Shown: positions 1 to 12,337 of the stretch, one piece after another
Position numbering within the stretch: position 1 is the first letter of the stretch
Layout: each line of letters opens with the position of its first letter
Assembly (NCBI RefSeq): GCF_000715075.1
Contig: NC_134081.1
Coordinates: 112,814,289-112,878,288, forward strand
DNA length: 64,000 bases
DNA from: Nicotiana tabacum
Taxonomy: Eukaryota; Streptophyta; Magnoliopsida; Solanales; Solanaceae
Direction of reading: 5' to 3'
Translations under genes and position numbers: made by a program
The notes under the pieces: model-generated
The model's input: the letters and a program-made list of their open reading frames with translations, nothing else
Told to the model about the DNA's origin: nothing
The model's database searches: none

Positions 1-83
1 TTCTAGACATTATTTTAGTGTTTTGATCACGCGAGCGAGTTCGTATGATGTTTTGGGACTTGTGTGCATGGTTGGTTTGGAGC

Positions 84-97
84 CCCGAGGGCTCGGG
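84..97 (+). other. LTR hairpin CCCGAG-GG-CTCGGG
   Basis: Perfect 6-bp inverted repeat with a 2-base loop. The same hairpin, with a 2-3 base loop, occurs in the other gypsy LTRs here (near 5006, 40250, 49138 and 56523), each time 60-85 bp upstream, in element orientation, of the array of CG-rich words. Function unknown. Confidence 0.7.
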
Positions 98-177
98 TGA
101 GTTTTGGATAGGCTACGGTTTGAATTGAACTTAGAAAATCTGATTTTTTGTGCTTCAGCTGATATCTGATGTGCTAT

Positions 178-480
178 TCTTCGCGTTCGCGAAGGACTCC
201 CGTGAACGCGAAGAGTAAAATGGGGCAGGGTGATTTTCTTAATCGCGAATGCGGTAGCTGGGTCGCGAACGCGAAGCAATGAGGGCCTTACCCTTCGCGA
301 ATACGACCAGCTCCTCGCGAACGCGAAGCTTTAGGGATCTGGGGGAGGGGTCAGTCATTCTTTTACACGAACACGAGCATTAGCTCGCGAACGTGGAGGC
401 CATGGGGGAACAGTCTTCGTGAATGAGAAAGCCATTTGGGTTGCTGCACATCGCGAACGCGGCAAGCCCTTCGCGAACTC
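178..480. repeat. Array of TTCGCGTTCGCGAA / TCGCGAACGCGA words
   Basis: About ten more or less degenerate copies of a CGCG-NN-CGCG near-palindrome (centre AA or TT), spaced irregularly at 15-40 bp. Many copies carry decayed CG sites (CG to TG or CA). It occupies the same relative LTR position as the arrays at 4640-4955, 39780-40190 and 49220-49560, which use different words. Confidence 0.75.
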
Positions 481-1381
481 GAAGAAGCCTTGACGCCCAA
501 ACATTAAAACATTTCAAAAACGGGATTTTACCCATTTTTCATAAAGTCTCCATTAGAACTCGGCCTAGGAGCGATTTTGAAGAGAAAATTAAACATCAAT
601 TCATAGGTTTGTAATCTTTAACTCATTTTCTTCCATTTCTAACATCACCCATTAAATTCCTAGCCCTAACCTTTGTTCTTTCATGGTAGAAAACTAGGGA
701 TTTAAGAAGGATTGGGAGTTTTTGCAAATTGTGGATTTAGAACTCAAGGATTTAGACCTCAATTTGGGGTCGGATTCCAAAACTAATTATATAATCGGGC
801 TCGGGGGTGAACGGGTAAATAGATTTTGGTCTGAACCTCGGGTTTTGACCAAGCGGGCCCGGGGTTAATTTTTGACTTTTTGGGGAAAAGTTTGGGGAAT
901 CTAAAATTATGCATTGTAATTGATTTCTTTAGCAATAATTGATATTATTGAGTCATTTGTGGATAGATACGAGTGATTTGGAGGTGGATTCTAGAGAAAA
1001 AGCGGTAATTGAGCATTGAATGGCATTTGGAGCGAGGTAAGTATTGTGTCTAATCTTGACTTGAGGGAATAAGACTTATTTGTCTATTTGCTACATGTTT
1101 AAATGATAGGGAACAACGTATATGTGAGGTGACGAGTACTTTTGCGTTGTAGTCAGGGTAAAGCATGCGGGCGGGGCTTGGTTTCTTGCAATTATAGCTT
1201 CCTTTGTTCATGTTGTCCATGTTTAGACTAGTATTATTAAATTGATCATTCTTATCATGTTTACGGATCTTCTGGTGATAATTTAGTATTGATTCCGAAT
1301 TTGAGGTTGATATTGTGGAACCAAATATTGAAGTAAGGTTTGTGCCATATTGTTATTTGTTCATTATATTATGGTAAGGGA

Positions 1382-1590
1382 GAGTGTTAATGCACGAAGG
1401 GTGCTGCCGTGCCATATTGTGAGTGTTAATGCACAGAGGGTGATGTTGTGTCATATTGTGAGTGTTAATGCACGAAGGGTGATGTCGTGCTATATTATGA
1501 GAGTTAATGCACGAAGGGTGATGCCGTGTCATTTCTATTGATTTTATGGCGAGGTTGAGAGTAAAAGCATGAAGGGTGATGCCGTGCATA
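1382..1590. repeat. 39-bp tandem repeat in the LTR
   Basis: Four tandem 39-bp units at 1382, 1421, 1460 and 1499, then a broken fifth copy ending near 1590. Each unit holds the imperfect inverted repeat GCACG...CGTGC around AAGGGTGATGC. Because 39 is a multiple of three, both strands stay open and give false repetitive ORFs. There are no unique spacers, so this is a minisatellite and not a CRISPR array. Confidence 0.85.
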
Positions 1591-2276
1591 TTTTTCCTTT
1601 ACTGTGTTTACTTGTTCTTATTGGTTCATAGTATATTGGCTGTTCAAGTCACCATTCTGTTGTAGTTCTCTATCTCGTATTTCTCTTTAGCATGCCCCCC
1701 TCCCAATAGTACATGTTTAGTTGTTATTATTGTTTTCTTGTACATATACTGTTATCTGCACAAGTTTATTATGTGGATGTCTTGTCATAGGCTCGTAACT
1801 ACTTCGTCGAGGTTAGGCTCGACACTTACCAGTACATGGGGTCGGTTGTATTGATACTGCACTCTGCACTTCTTGTGCAAATTTTGGTAGTGGTTCAAGC
1901 TGATCGTGAGGCTTACCAGCTTGGATTTGCTATCAGGAGACCCAAGGTAGATCTGCTGGCGTCCACAGACCCTGAATCTCTTCCTAGTTTTATCATTTAC
2001 TGTTTCCTTACTTCAAAACAATGTATTTTTCCTTTTCAGACTATGTTTGTAGTAAATCATAGTAGCTCATGAGTTGTGACTCCAGATCCGGGTAGTAATG
2101 TATATATTGAGGCTGTTATAAATTTTCGCACTCAATTTAACTCGTTATAGCTTAGTTGCTGTTATTTACTGAAATGTATAAGAATTGGCTTGATGATTCT
2201 CTAACGTTGGCTTGCCTAACAAGTGAAATGTTAGGCTCCGTCACGGTCCCGATGGTGAAAATTCCGGGTCGTGACA

Positions 2277-2827
2277 TTAATGATCCAAACAACTTGTACA
2301 AAATGTAAATAAGTCAATTTAAAATGATAATTGTATATGAGATATTGTAAACAATAATCACGACATGACAACATTTAATATTGCATATTATCTATCAAGA
2401 ATATACGAATGTTTATTATTACATAACCTCAAGAACAAATAAAGATTATAAAACTTACCTCAAAGCACAAGTAAGCTTACCTTCGTAGACATCGACACTA
2501 TCAGGATTCTTTTAGTGAAATATTGAGCTCCTCTTTATACTAAATGGCTTTGGTTTAAAAGTTTAAAAATCAACGTAAGTAAAATTATAATCGGTAAATT
2601 AATCCTAAACCTAAAGTGATATTAATGACCGAATTTTGCAGTTTTGGTAAAAGGAATCTAAAGATAAGGAAATCGTAAACCTAAACAAAGAAAAAATACG
2701 TCAAAAAATATTTAGACACAATGTCAATTCAACAACAACAATAAAAGTTATGCCTCTGTCCTAAATTTTTTAATTTTTCCACCAAAAACAATTAGTTAAT
2801 GCCAAACCGAAACAAAGAAAAAGACTT
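2277..2827. repeat. AT-rich repeat region, left half, split by the solo LTR
   Basis: No gene is visible. From about 2600 the sequence repeats a loose unit containing AATCCTAAACCTAAACAAAG, variants of which recur at about 2667 and 2795. The same unit continues on the far side of the solo LTR (5835-6190), so the two halves were one repeat region before insertion. The element type is unknown. Confidence 0.5.
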
Positions 2828-5800
2828 TGTCACGACCCAAAATCCACTATAGACCGTGATGGTGCCCAACGTCATCGTTGGGCAAGCCGACGGTGAACTA
2901 TCACATTGGTTATTCATTTTATTACTTTCGAAATCATAAATTTTATTAAGTAAGGAAATTTACACCTTTAAAATCACGGGTACATACATAATTAGTAATA
3001 CATGAAAATGAAAGGTGATAATAATGTACAAATCGGTAAGGATCAACTAAAATATTTTAAAACTCGGTGTCACAAGTGCATGAATATTTACTAAAGAGTA
3101 TAATAATAATACAACATCTGTCTGGAATATAAACAAGACAGGATAAAGTAAATAATACGATGGAGACTCTGCGGGCTGCGATACGTAGCCTGGAATGCAG
3201 ATCACCATAAAGTCTCCTCAGCAGCTACGCCTACGCGCTAAGATGAGCACCAAATGAACCTGTCGGACCATGCACATTTAGTGCAGAAGTATAGCCTGAG
3301 TACGTAAATCAACGTATACCCAGTAAGTATTTAACCTAACCCCTGAAAAGTAGTGACAAGGGGTCGACATCAACACTTACTAGTGGTCCAATAAATCAGT
3401 ATAATGAATCATAAACAGATATGAAGCACAACAGTAATAATGAGGTAAAACGGTAACTAACATAATCCTCCAACATTTCTCTTGGCAATATAAACCTCCC
3501 GAAGGTCATATGTTATCTAAACAAATTAGAAATATCAAATGTATTCTCAAACGGATAAGGAATGCCTCATAAATGCCAGGACTCAAATAAAGGGTATCTC
3601 ACGAATGGTCGGACTCCTAGCGGTAATACGCACGATTATGTCGAGGTCGTATGGCTCGATATAGAGTGGTGTGTACACTTTCGAGGGTCGACTGGCGCGA
3701 ACCAGAGATGCATCTCAATATATTACCGAGGCGTTCAGACCGCTCCACAAGAAAGGAATGAACTTATTGAATTGCAAGTCACGTGCTCACAACACAAATA
3801 CATGTGTATAATAGTGAATATAACCTTTACCGTTTATCAAATATCTTGGCAACAACTCAAGGTGATAAAACTCAGCCTAATATATAAATGTATTTCTAAA
3901 TAAATTTTAATTATAAATTCAATTAATTTAGCTAGCAAATGGATTCAAATAATTCAATTATTACATGATTGAATCCTGAGTCTACCTGGACATAAACATG
4001 CTTTAGCCACGTACGGACTCTCGTCACCTCATACCTACGTAGCACCCACAACTAGTAGCACATAATAATCACATCGCATAGGGGTAGTTTCCCTCTTAAC
4101 AAGGTCAGACAAGAGATTTACCTCGCTCTGAAGTTCCATAACCAGCTCCAACGCTTCTCTAACACCTCAAACCGATGCCCATTGATCCGAAACTAGTCAA
4201 ACAATCATGAAAACCAATAAAAATATACTCCAACATCATAATTAACTAATTTATAACACTTTCCAACTCCGCTTGAAAAGTCAACAAAGTCAACCCTCGG
4301 ACCCACGTGCCCGGATTCCAAAAATTCTTGAAGACTATCATTACCCATAAAAGCACGAACTCAAATATATAATTTATTCTCAATTCTATGTCTAATTTCG
4401 TGGTCAAAATCTAAAAATACCAAATTCTAGGTTTTCTCTTAAAATCCAACAATTTCCCTCAAATTCCATGTTTAAATATGTATATAATCCATGTATTTAA
4501 CTCGAAATGAGTGAGAATAAGTTACCTCATAATAGATAGTGAAAATCGCCTCTTCAAGAGCTCCAAAAATCGCCCAACCAAGTAAAAATGTGAGAGGAAT
4601 GGGCTGAACCTCAAAATAAAGTCTTAATAACAGCCTTAGATGTCACATTTGCGACAAAAGTCTCACAAATGCGAAGCCTGACCAAATGCAAAGCCTGACT
4701 AAATTCTGCCTAAGTCGCAAATGCGACAAAAGTCTCGCAAATGCGATCTCAGAGACACCGCAAAAGTGACAGTTGCTTCGCAAATGCGAAAGCTGCCTCA
4801 ATCGCAAATGCAATTAAATTGTTCGCAAATGCGAACTCCCTTGCCCAGCCCATCTTCACAAAAGTGATAATGATCTCGAAAATACGGCTATCGCAAATGC
4901 GATAAAAACCTCGCAAATGCGATAAAAACCTCGCAAATGAGAGAACAGTGCACCAGAACCAGCTGAACCTCTACAAACTCCTTAGGAACGCATCCAAAAC
5001 TCATTCGAGCCCTCGGGGCTCCAAACCAAACATCCACACAAGTATAAAAATATAACACGAATATGCTCGCACGATCAGAACAACAAAATAACCTCTAGAA
5101 TCACGAATCGGACGCTAAAATGCATAAGAATCATAATGAACTTTAAGAACTTCAAGAATTGCAACCAATAGTACGAACCACATTAAATCAACTCCAAATG
5201 ACACCAAATTTTGCAGGCAAGTTTCAAATTACAAAACTGACCTATTCCAAGCCCCGAACCCAAAATCCGAGCTCGATAGCCTTAAAGTCAAACCATGGTC
5301 AAACTTAGGAAAAATTCCAAACTTTCAAACATTCGAACTTCGACGAACGTGTATGATTCATACTTAAACATCCCGGAATGACGCCAAACTTTACGCACAA
5401 GTCATAAATAACAATAGAACCTATTCCAAGGGTCGGAATCCCAAACGGATATCGGTAACACCAAACTCGACTTCAAACCAAACTTAGGAAACTCTTAGAC
5501 TCTCAAAATGCCAACTTTCCATAATAAGCGTCGAAATGCTCTCGGACCACCCGATACTTAACCCGAACATACGCCCAAGTCCAAAATTATCATATAAACT
5601 TATTGGAACTTTCAAATCTTGATTTCGAGATCGTTTACTCAAAAGTTAAATATTAGTCAACTCTTCCAACTTAAAGCTTTTGAATTGAGAATTTTCCGTC
5701 CGAAACAATACCGAACTTCCCGAAATTCAATTCCGACCACACGTATAAGTCATAAATATATGAAGTGAAACTACTCAAGGCCTCAAACTACGAACGGTGC

Positions 5801-5834
5801 GCTAGAGCTCAAAATAACCGATCAGGTTGTTACA
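2828..5834 (-). mobile_element. Solo LTR of a Ty3/gypsy element, 3.0 kb
   Basis: On the plus strand it begins TGTCACGACCC (2828) and ends GTTGTTACA (5834), so in element orientation it runs TGTAACAAC...GGGTCGTGACA on the minus strand. Flanks are GACTT (2823-2827) and GACCT (5835-5839), a 4/5 target-site duplication. No primer-binding site, gag or second LTR lies next to it, so it fits unequal recombination between two LTRs. It carries the hairpin near 5006-5015 and a word array at 4640-4955. The 113-codon ORF at 3562-3903 has no recognisable domain and I regard it as chance. Confidence 0.85.
4640..4955. repeat. Array of TCGCAAATGCGA words
   Basis: At least ten copies of CGCAAATGCG, a 4-bp inverted repeat (CGCA/TGCG) with an AA/TT centre, many extended to TTCGCAAATGCGAA. 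This is the minus-strand solo LTR's version of the CG-rich word array found in the other gypsy LTRs. Confidence 0.8.
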
Positions 5835-6290
5835 GACCTAAACCTAAATAAAGGAAATCTGTATTATAAAAAAAGGGCAATATTTTGGTTTTCCTCTACA
5901 AAAATAAAAGAATAGTGAATCCTAAAACTAAACAAAGATAAGACATGGCAATTTTTTGTTTTTTCCAAACAACAAAAAATTAGTGAATCGTATACCTAAA
6001 CAAAAGAAAAGAATACCTAAACAAAGTAAGACGTAGCATTAATTAGTAACCTTAATTGACAAAAAAATCCTAAATTTTATAATGAATCCAAAACCTAAAT
6101 AAGAATAAGTGTACTCAACAGAAAAAGGCAACAAACGACAGTTTTTGATTTCTTTTTCCAGAAAAATAATTAGCATTTACAACTATAATTTTATCCACCA
6201 TAGAATACACTTACACAGGGTAAAAAAGTCGGCCAACATTTCGATAGGGTTTTCGTGCTTTTAATATAGTATAGATAGATATAGATTTTC
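5835..6290. repeat. AT-rich repeat region, right half
   Basis: Continues the AATCCTAAACCTAAACAAAG units (about 5837, 5917, 5984 and 6082) seen left of the solo LTR. It ends in a GTGCTTTTAATATAGTATAG tail followed by short TAGA repeats (6254-6287). Similar tails lie at 12681-12752 and 60253-60320. Confidence 0.5.
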
Positions 6291-7169
6291 GAATCTTTTT
6301 CTCAAAAAATCATAAAATTTCTAGGATATTGTTAAGGATCTCATCGAAAACTTACAACAGCTTATCAAATAAAGGCTAAGAGAAAAAAGAACATAGGTAT
6401 GACTGGCATATATAATATCTATAATTGGGTTTCACCGTTGGTTTCATTGGGATTATTTGCTAAGTATAGGAAGAAGATTGGTTGCTTGTAAGATTTTCTA
6501 AGTCCCTTTGTAGTACAGTCCTTGAGTTCTTTCTTCGGAAGTAGTGAATGTGGTAAGAAGTGTATTAACCCAATGTATGGTCCTAACTTAAATATGCCAC
6601 CTACATGACTCACTACATAAGTGTAAGGAATACATGATAATATGGCTCTTTAACCCTAGTCACAATAGCTCAAGCGCAATGCCAACATATGCATAAGATG
6701 GAGAGATGCCTAATTGATTGTTGACGTAGGTTTAGAATGCCCCACTAATTGATCAAGGGCTCAAGGCATGCATAGTAGAGGTATATGGCTTGGCCTATAG
6801 TGACGTTGAAGGCTTGCTTTCCGATAAGTAGTTAGCTCGCTTGCTTACCCTTCATAGGTTGTATTAACCCTGTAATATGTTTAAACCAATCCAAGTCTTT
6901 TAAATATCTTGAACTTATTCTCCTCTTTTTTTTTCTAATGAACATACGTAGATAGATAGCTATTCGATATCATCTCATGCAATAATAACTAGGGGTTATC
7001 CTCAACTGTTCAACAAAGAAAAAAAGTATCTATTCAAACTGCTCCCATTCATATGTTGACACCAAGAAAAAACAAACCATAGGGCCTTCCTCTCTATCCA
7101 TTTATTTTTCATAATCATAAATAGTAAAAATGCTTAGGCAACTTTCTTTATGGCTCATGTATGAATCAC
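6291..7169. other. Intergenic, nothing recognised
   Basis: AT-rich DNA. The one small ORF on the minus strand (6419-6613) has no recognisable domain, compositional support or homologue that I can name. Confidence 0.5.
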
Positions 7170-7425
7170 TGTTGAAATCTAGCCTTCGGTTCTGCCATTG
7201 ATGAGCTTGAGCGAGAAAAAGGAGAAGAGACGATAGAGACAGACAGAGAAATGAGAAGCAATTTTTCTATTAGTTTCCTTAGATTGAAAATGAGTTGTAC
7301 ATTACCTATTTATCCTAACTAATACAACCGACTTTGTGAAAGAGAAAATTAACAACTAACTACCTTCTAGAAGCGTACTACATAAATATAAAAATGTACA
7401 ACTATTTACAACTCTAATTTCTACA
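7170..7425 (-). repeat. Copia 3' LTR (256 bp)
   Basis: Aligns over its whole length with 12070-12337. It is followed inward by CTCTCCCACAGG, the complement of a purine-rich tract. Confidence 0.88.
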
Positions 7426-7437
7426 CTCTCCCACAGG
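7426..7437 (-). promoter_or_regulatory. Polypurine tract of the 7170 copia element
   Basis: Reads CCTGTGGGAGAG on the minus strand, directly against the inner edge of the 3' LTR, where plus-strand DNA synthesis would be primed. Confidence 0.65.
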
Positions 7438-7582
7438 TTGAGAATGAAAAAATATCTTTCATTCCCAACTTGGAGATTAATGAAACATGTTGCTGATGTC
7501 CAAGTTCTTTGGTTAGCACATCTACTTGTTGTCCTTGACTGGCAATATAGAATGTCTTGATCAGCCCTTCTTGAATTTTTTC

Positions 7583-8682
7583 TCAGATGAAATGGTAGTC
7601 TATTTCTATGTGTTTTGTCCTCTTATGATATATAGGATTTGTAGCAATTTTCAATGCTTCTTTATTATCACAGAACAGTTTCATGGGCAGCTTTAAGTTC
7701 ACATTTCGCTCTTCCAATAGACCTTTCAACCATACAAGTTCAGCTACTGTGTATGCCATGCTTCTGTACTCAACTTCAGCTGAGCTTCTAGATATAGTGT
7801 GTTGCTTCTTGGCTCTCCAGGATATGGTTAAACTTCTAAGCTTAATACAATATCTATTAACAGACTTTCTTGACATAGGACATGAGTCCCAACCTGAATC
7901 ACAGAATGCTTCTATTTCTTCATTGCCGTCACTTGACATTAACATCCCTATCCCCATCCCGGTCGCTTCTTGATATACCTTACTACATGAAGTGCTTCTT
8001 CATAGTGATATTTCTTAGGTGTATGCATAAACTAACTTAAGGATTACACTGCATATGAGATATCAGGCCTTGTTATTGTTAGATACAAAAGCTTCCTTAT
8101 GAGCCTTTGATAACCCCCCTATCTTCCAGCAACTCATCTCCCTTACTTGTATTGTTGTAAGTATCAAACTCAGTGCTTGCCAGCTTCAAGTTGTGCTCCA
8201 TTGGTGTCTCTTTAGGTTTAGAACCTGCCAAGTCTGCATCAGATATCATCTCTAATGCATATTTTCTTTGAGTCATAAGGATGCCCTCCTTTAATCTAGC
8301 AAACTCTATACCTAAAAATATCTAACTTCTCCAAGTTCTTTCATCTTAAAATGTTGATGTAGAGATTTTTGTGCAAGTTTAATTTCCTACAGATCATTTC
8401 CTATAACAAGAAGATCATCTACATAGACCATAACCAAAATAAACTTGTTATCCACATTTCTAGTAAATAAAAAATAGTCATGCTTGCTTTGCTTAAAATC
8501 AGACACAAAGACAAGGCTTGAGACAACTTTAACTTCCATTGCCTAGATGCCTGTTGGAGCCCATATAGGGATTTAAGTAGCCTACAAACCTTACGCTCCC
8601 CCTGGCTACTAAATCCTTGAGGAAAAGTCATGTAAACTTCCTCTTCAAGATCTCTATTCAAAAAAGCATTCTGAATATCCAT
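7583..8682 (-). pseudogene. Copia RT and RNase H remnants
   Basis: The minus-strand frame at 8682-8419 begins with a reverse-transcriptase block of copia type (MDIQNAFLN...EEVYM...PQGF, then [10 protein letters not shown]). The frame at 7957-7583 is RNase H: an SWRAKKQ..ISRSSAEVEYRS block, the CDNKEAL segment and the terminal HKRTKHIEIDYHF motif. The two lie in different frames with broken sequence between them, where the YVDD-bearing part should be; a decayed copy of that part is visible near 8420-8450. Not functional. Confidence 0.85.
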
Positions 8683-9108
8683 CTAAAATATAGGCTAGTG
8701 CTTGAGAGCAGCAGTGGCAATAACAGTCTTCACAGTAGTCAGCTTAGCAACAGGAGAGAATGTATCATGAAAATCTAATTCTTCCTGTTATGTAAATCCT
8801 TTAGCAACCAGTCTGGCCTTAAATTTTTCTATAGTATCATCTACATTGTACTTTATTTTATACATCCATTTGCATCCAATGGGTGTTTTACCAATAGGTA
8901 AGTCAACTATAGACCAAGTGTTATTCTGTTATAATGCCTCAATTTCAAGTTTCATAACTTCAACCCATCTGTCATCCTTACTAGCTTGATGAAAAGATGA
9001 TGGTTCAGTATCAACAGAAAAAGAAGTAAGGAAAGTTCTAAAAAGAGGAGAAAGGTGAGTATAGGAAACAAAATATTGGATAGGATGAGATGTAGAAGAA
9101 GTGGATGG

Positions 9109-9444
9109 TCAGGGTAGATGAACATAGTCAGTCAACCAAATTGGTGGCTTACTAATTCTCCCTGACTTCCTAGGTGGAGGTAAGTCAGGTGAGGCAGGAG
9201 AGTCAGGATCAACAGAAGTAGCAGAGTATGCGGAGGAAGAGAAGAGCAAGGTGTCTGATGGAATTGACTCTGCAGAAGGAAAATAATTGGTAGTGAATGG
9301 AGGACTGTGAGTTTCTAAAGGTGAAGCAGGCAAGTTGGTGATTGGAGATGAAGGCAGTGAGGTAGGTGGTGCTAGTGTAGATGAGACTGGCATATGATCA
9401 AGTGTTGAAAAAGGAGAAAAGACATCAGAAACAGTTGCAGGCAT
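9109..9444 (-). pseudogene. Copia integrase-RT linker remnant
   Basis: A Ser/Pro/Thr-rich frame ending in PRKSGRISKPPIWLTDY. This is the usual low-complexity linker plus the R-x-S-x-R-x-x-x-P-P-x-W-x-x-D-Y block that precedes RT in copia polyproteins. Open for 111 codons but out of frame with its neighbours. Confidence 0.75.
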
Positions 9445-9680
9445 GGGTATTGAGGAATCATGTTGTGATGAAAGAAATTTTCCTTTTAGACATTTAAAAG
9501 GAAAGATATTTTCCTTAAAGATAACATCTCGACTGACAAAGGTTTTCTTAGAGTCAAGGTCATATAGTTTATAGCCTTTCTGTGTAGAAGCATAACCTAG
9601 AAGAACAAGAGGAATGGATTTTGGTTGGAATTTGTCATGAAAGTCAAGTATGGTAGCATAACAAAGACATCATATTATTC

Positions 9681-10801
9681 CTAGGTGGTCAGTTTAGGGG
9701 AACAACCATGAAAAAGTTCATAATGAGTCTTTCCATGTAGGACAGTGCTAAGCAGTCTATTAATGATATAGGTAGCTACTATAATGCATTCACCCCATAG
9801 TTTTAAAGGTAATGCACCTTGAAACCTCAAGGGTCTGCCTACTTCAAGTATGTGTCTATGCTTCCTTTCTATAACTCTATTTTGTTGGGGAGTATAAATA
9901 TAACTACTTTGATGAACAATTCCTTTGGTTTGAAATAGATTAGAACAAAGAGAATTGAAGAACTCATAGCCATTATCAGACCTAAAAATCTTGACAGTAG
10001 AAGAAAATTGGTTTTCTACCAAATGAAGAAAATTTGATAGAATCACAAAGACATCACTTTTCAGTCTTAAGAGAAAGCTCCGAGTCATTCTTGAAAAATC
10101 ATCAACAAGAGTCGGGAAATTTCTATAACCATTGTAAGTATCGACTCTATAAGGACCCCACACATCCATATGAACAAGTTCAAATGAACATTTGATCTTG
10201 AAATACTAGTAGAAAAAGGCAACCTAGTCTGCTTAGCTAATGGACAAACATGACAGTTACAAGAACTAAAATTAGACAACAATGACTTTATTGTAGGTAT
10301 TTTTTTAAGAACTGAATAAGGGGCATGCCGAAGTCTTTGATGCCACATCATAGTTGAGGAGGTATTCTGGGTAGTGGTCATACAAGTGGAAGTGAGTGGT
10401 ACAGCATGCTTTGAAGGATTGAGGATGTAGAGTTCATCCTTGAGGCTACCAATCTCCCCCACCTTGCCACTGAATAGGACCTGAAAGAGATAAAAATCGG
10501 GATAAAAAGAGACCATAAAATTTAACTCCTTGGTATATCTGGACACAGATAACCGATTATACTGAAACTTAGGCACATAAAGTACATCATGTAGAGTTTG
10601 AGTGTTGGACAGGGCACATAATCCTGTATGTGTGATCTGAGTACTTTCTTCATTTGGTAAATGGACTGAAGTAGATTTCAAATATGGAACATACTTAGGG
10701 CAGGATAACTGATCTAAGGATGAAACTATGTTATTTGAAGCACCAGTATCAATGATCCACCTAATTTGGTCAGTAATTGAATTACCTGCTATATTGGCCA
10801 C
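9681..10801 (-). pseudogene. Copia protease and integrase remnants
   Basis: The frame at 10801-10085 starts close to the protease active site (WIIDTGASNN, an intact D-T-G) and continues into the GAG-pre-integrase region (MWHQRLRHA, then CHVCPLAKQ with the paired cysteines). After a frameshift the integrase core continues at 10169-9681 with VDDFSRMT, RSDNGYEF and a PQQNRVIERKHRH block. These hold candidate D, D and E catalytic residues. The 85-bp overlap of the two frames marks the frameshift near 10100-10165. Confidence 0.88.
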
Positions 10802-11283
10802 ACATGTTGGTGTTTTTTCTTATGCTGGTCCCTTTTCCTTGCTCAACATTCTGAGTATTTGTTGATACTACTCAAGTGTGAAAATTGGAGCTGCTGCATT
10901 GATCATGCCATTTATCATACAAATTCCATTAGTTCTTGTGTATTTAGTCTCCTCCATTATACTCACATTGTGTGCCACATGTGTGTAGTTATCATTAACA
11001 CCTCGTTTTTTGTTGTTGAACTTAAAATATGGTGGATACCCTACTAGTTTATAACTAGTATATCTTGTGTGTCATTTCGTATTACAATAATCACAAAACA
11101 AATTTGTGTTCTTTCTAAACTTCACATTTGAGTTGTTTGCTGACACAAAGGAGCTGCTCTCAGTATTCATAGGTCCACTTCCTAGAATTTCACTTTGTAT
11201 ACCATATCCACTACTTAGCCTTTGACTTTCTTCCTGAACTATCATTGAATATGCTTGATCAAGCGAAGGTGTTCACTACATCA

Positions 11284-11914
11284 TTAGTATTTGGCTCCTT
11301 TGAGGGCATAAGTGCCATTTAATCCCATTAAAAGCTTCATAAGTTTCTGTTGGCGAAGAAACTCAACAAATGTCTTGGACTTCTCACAGTCACGTGGCTC
11401 AGGTATTATTGACTCAAACTCATCCCAGAGGACATTGAGGTAAGGGAAATAAACTGATACATTAGAAATACTCTGTGTTAGACAACTGATTTCTCTATTC
11501 ATATGGTACTAAAGTAGCATTAAATTTGTCAAAACGATCTTTTAGTGCCTTCCAAACCTTCTGTGCATTTGAAGAGTACACAATTCTTTTCTTGAGTTCC
11601 TTAGCCACTGAACTTTGAGTCCACGACTGCACTATGACATTACAGCGATCCCACTGACGCAATTGGAAGACATTCTTCTCGTACTGCTCTCTAGTGCATG
11701 CTACATCAACAAATCCGAGTTTATTTTTCACAAGGAGCGACACCTCCATAAATCGTCTCCATTCTGAGTAATTTTAAGTTCCAATTAGCAATTGAGGAAC
11801 AAGTGACATTCCTGGTGTTTCTGAGCAATGGACATACATCGGATCGTTACAATCGATCTGTTGATTGTTTGCATGTGAAGATCCATCTGTAATTTGAGGT
11901 GAATCAAGCGTCAT
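11284..11914 (-). pseudogene. Copia gag remnant
   Basis: An ATG at 11914 (minus) opens a gag N-terminus of the kind beginning with DP.Y.H.S..PG and L..QLL.GT. An in-frame TAA at 11776-11774 interrupts it. It resumes with an NKLGF block and the RCN.IVQSW region (11749-11495), then shifts frame at about 11500 into 11502-11284. Typical of Retrofit/Ale-type copia gag. No zinc knuckle was found downstream in a clean frame. Confidence 0.8.
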
Positions 11915-12056
11915 TTGAGCAGAGGTTTGACAGAAAAAATCAGATTTGGGGAAATCGAAGACGAAGAGAAGAGGAGATCAAAGAGCAGGTGAAATAAGGG
12001 AAAAGCGTAGGAAATTGATTGGATGAAATGCTCGTTGCTCACTCGCGAAGAACCAT

Positions 12057-12069
12057 GGCTCTGATACCA
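12057..12069 (-). promoter_or_regulatory. Primer-binding site, initiator tRNA-Met type
   Basis: TGGTATCAGAGCC on the minus strand, directly against the inner end of the 5' LTR at 12070. Confidence 0.85.
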
Positions 12070-12337
12070 TATTGAAATCTAGCTCTAGGTTCCGTCATTG
12101 GTGAGCTTGAGCGAGGAAGAGGAGAAGAGATGATAGAAAGAGAAAGAAAAATGAGAAGCAATTTTTCTGTTAGCTGTCTTAGACTGAAAATGAGTTGTAC
12201 ATCACCTATTTATCCTAACTAACAAAACCGACTTTGTGAAAGAGAAAATTAACAACTAACTTCTTAATTAACTACCTTCTAGAAGCGTACTATATAAATA
12301 CAGAAATGTACAACTATTTACAACTCTAATTTCAACA
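12070..12337 (-). repeat. Copia 5' LTR (268 bp)
   Basis: Partner of 7170-7425. It differs by scattered substitutions and a 12-13 bp extra segment near 12260. Its inner terminus is TATTGAAA where the partner has TGTTGAAA. Confidence 0.88.

Larger units (their letters stand above)
1..2276 (+). repeat. Ty3/gypsy LTR, 3' part, cut by the window edge
   Basis: The segment ends in GGGTCGTGACA at 2276, the same terminus as the other gypsy LTRs in this window. It carries the same internal landmarks in the same order: the CCCGAG/CTCGGG hairpin (84-97), an array of CGCGAACGCG-type words (178-480) and a second repeat zone (1382-1590). The orientation is plus. The start lies outside the window, so it is unknown whether this is a solo LTR or the 3' LTR of a full element. 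The short ORFs inside it (for example 10-279, 423-614, 1350-1541) follow the repeats and are not credible genes. Confidence 0.75.
7170..12337 (-). mobile_element. Degenerate Ty1/copia element (Ale/Retrofit-like)
   Basis: A complete but inactive copia element on the minus strand. Short LTRs at 7170-7425 and 12070-12337 share 7-8 bp inverted ends (TGTTGAAA/TTTCAACA). Flanks ATCAC (7165-7169) and ATAAC (12338-12342) match at 4/5. The primer-binding site, read on the minus strand, is TGGTATCAGAGCC (initiator tRNA-Met type). The domain order gag, protease, integrase, RT, RNase H is that of Ty1/copia. Coding remnants fall in all three frames with stops, so no functional polyprotein remains. The LTRs differ at many positions and by a 12-13 bp indel near 12260, which points to an older insertion. 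Confidence 0.9.

Noticed and set aside
1382..1590. Regular 39-bp units as a CRISPR-like array
   Set aside because: Units are contiguous with no unique spacers, lie in a plant LTR, and no cas genes exist; a minisatellite explains it.
7683..7973. Plus-strand ORF opposite the copia RNase H
   Set aside because: Shadow of the RNase H frame on the other strand.
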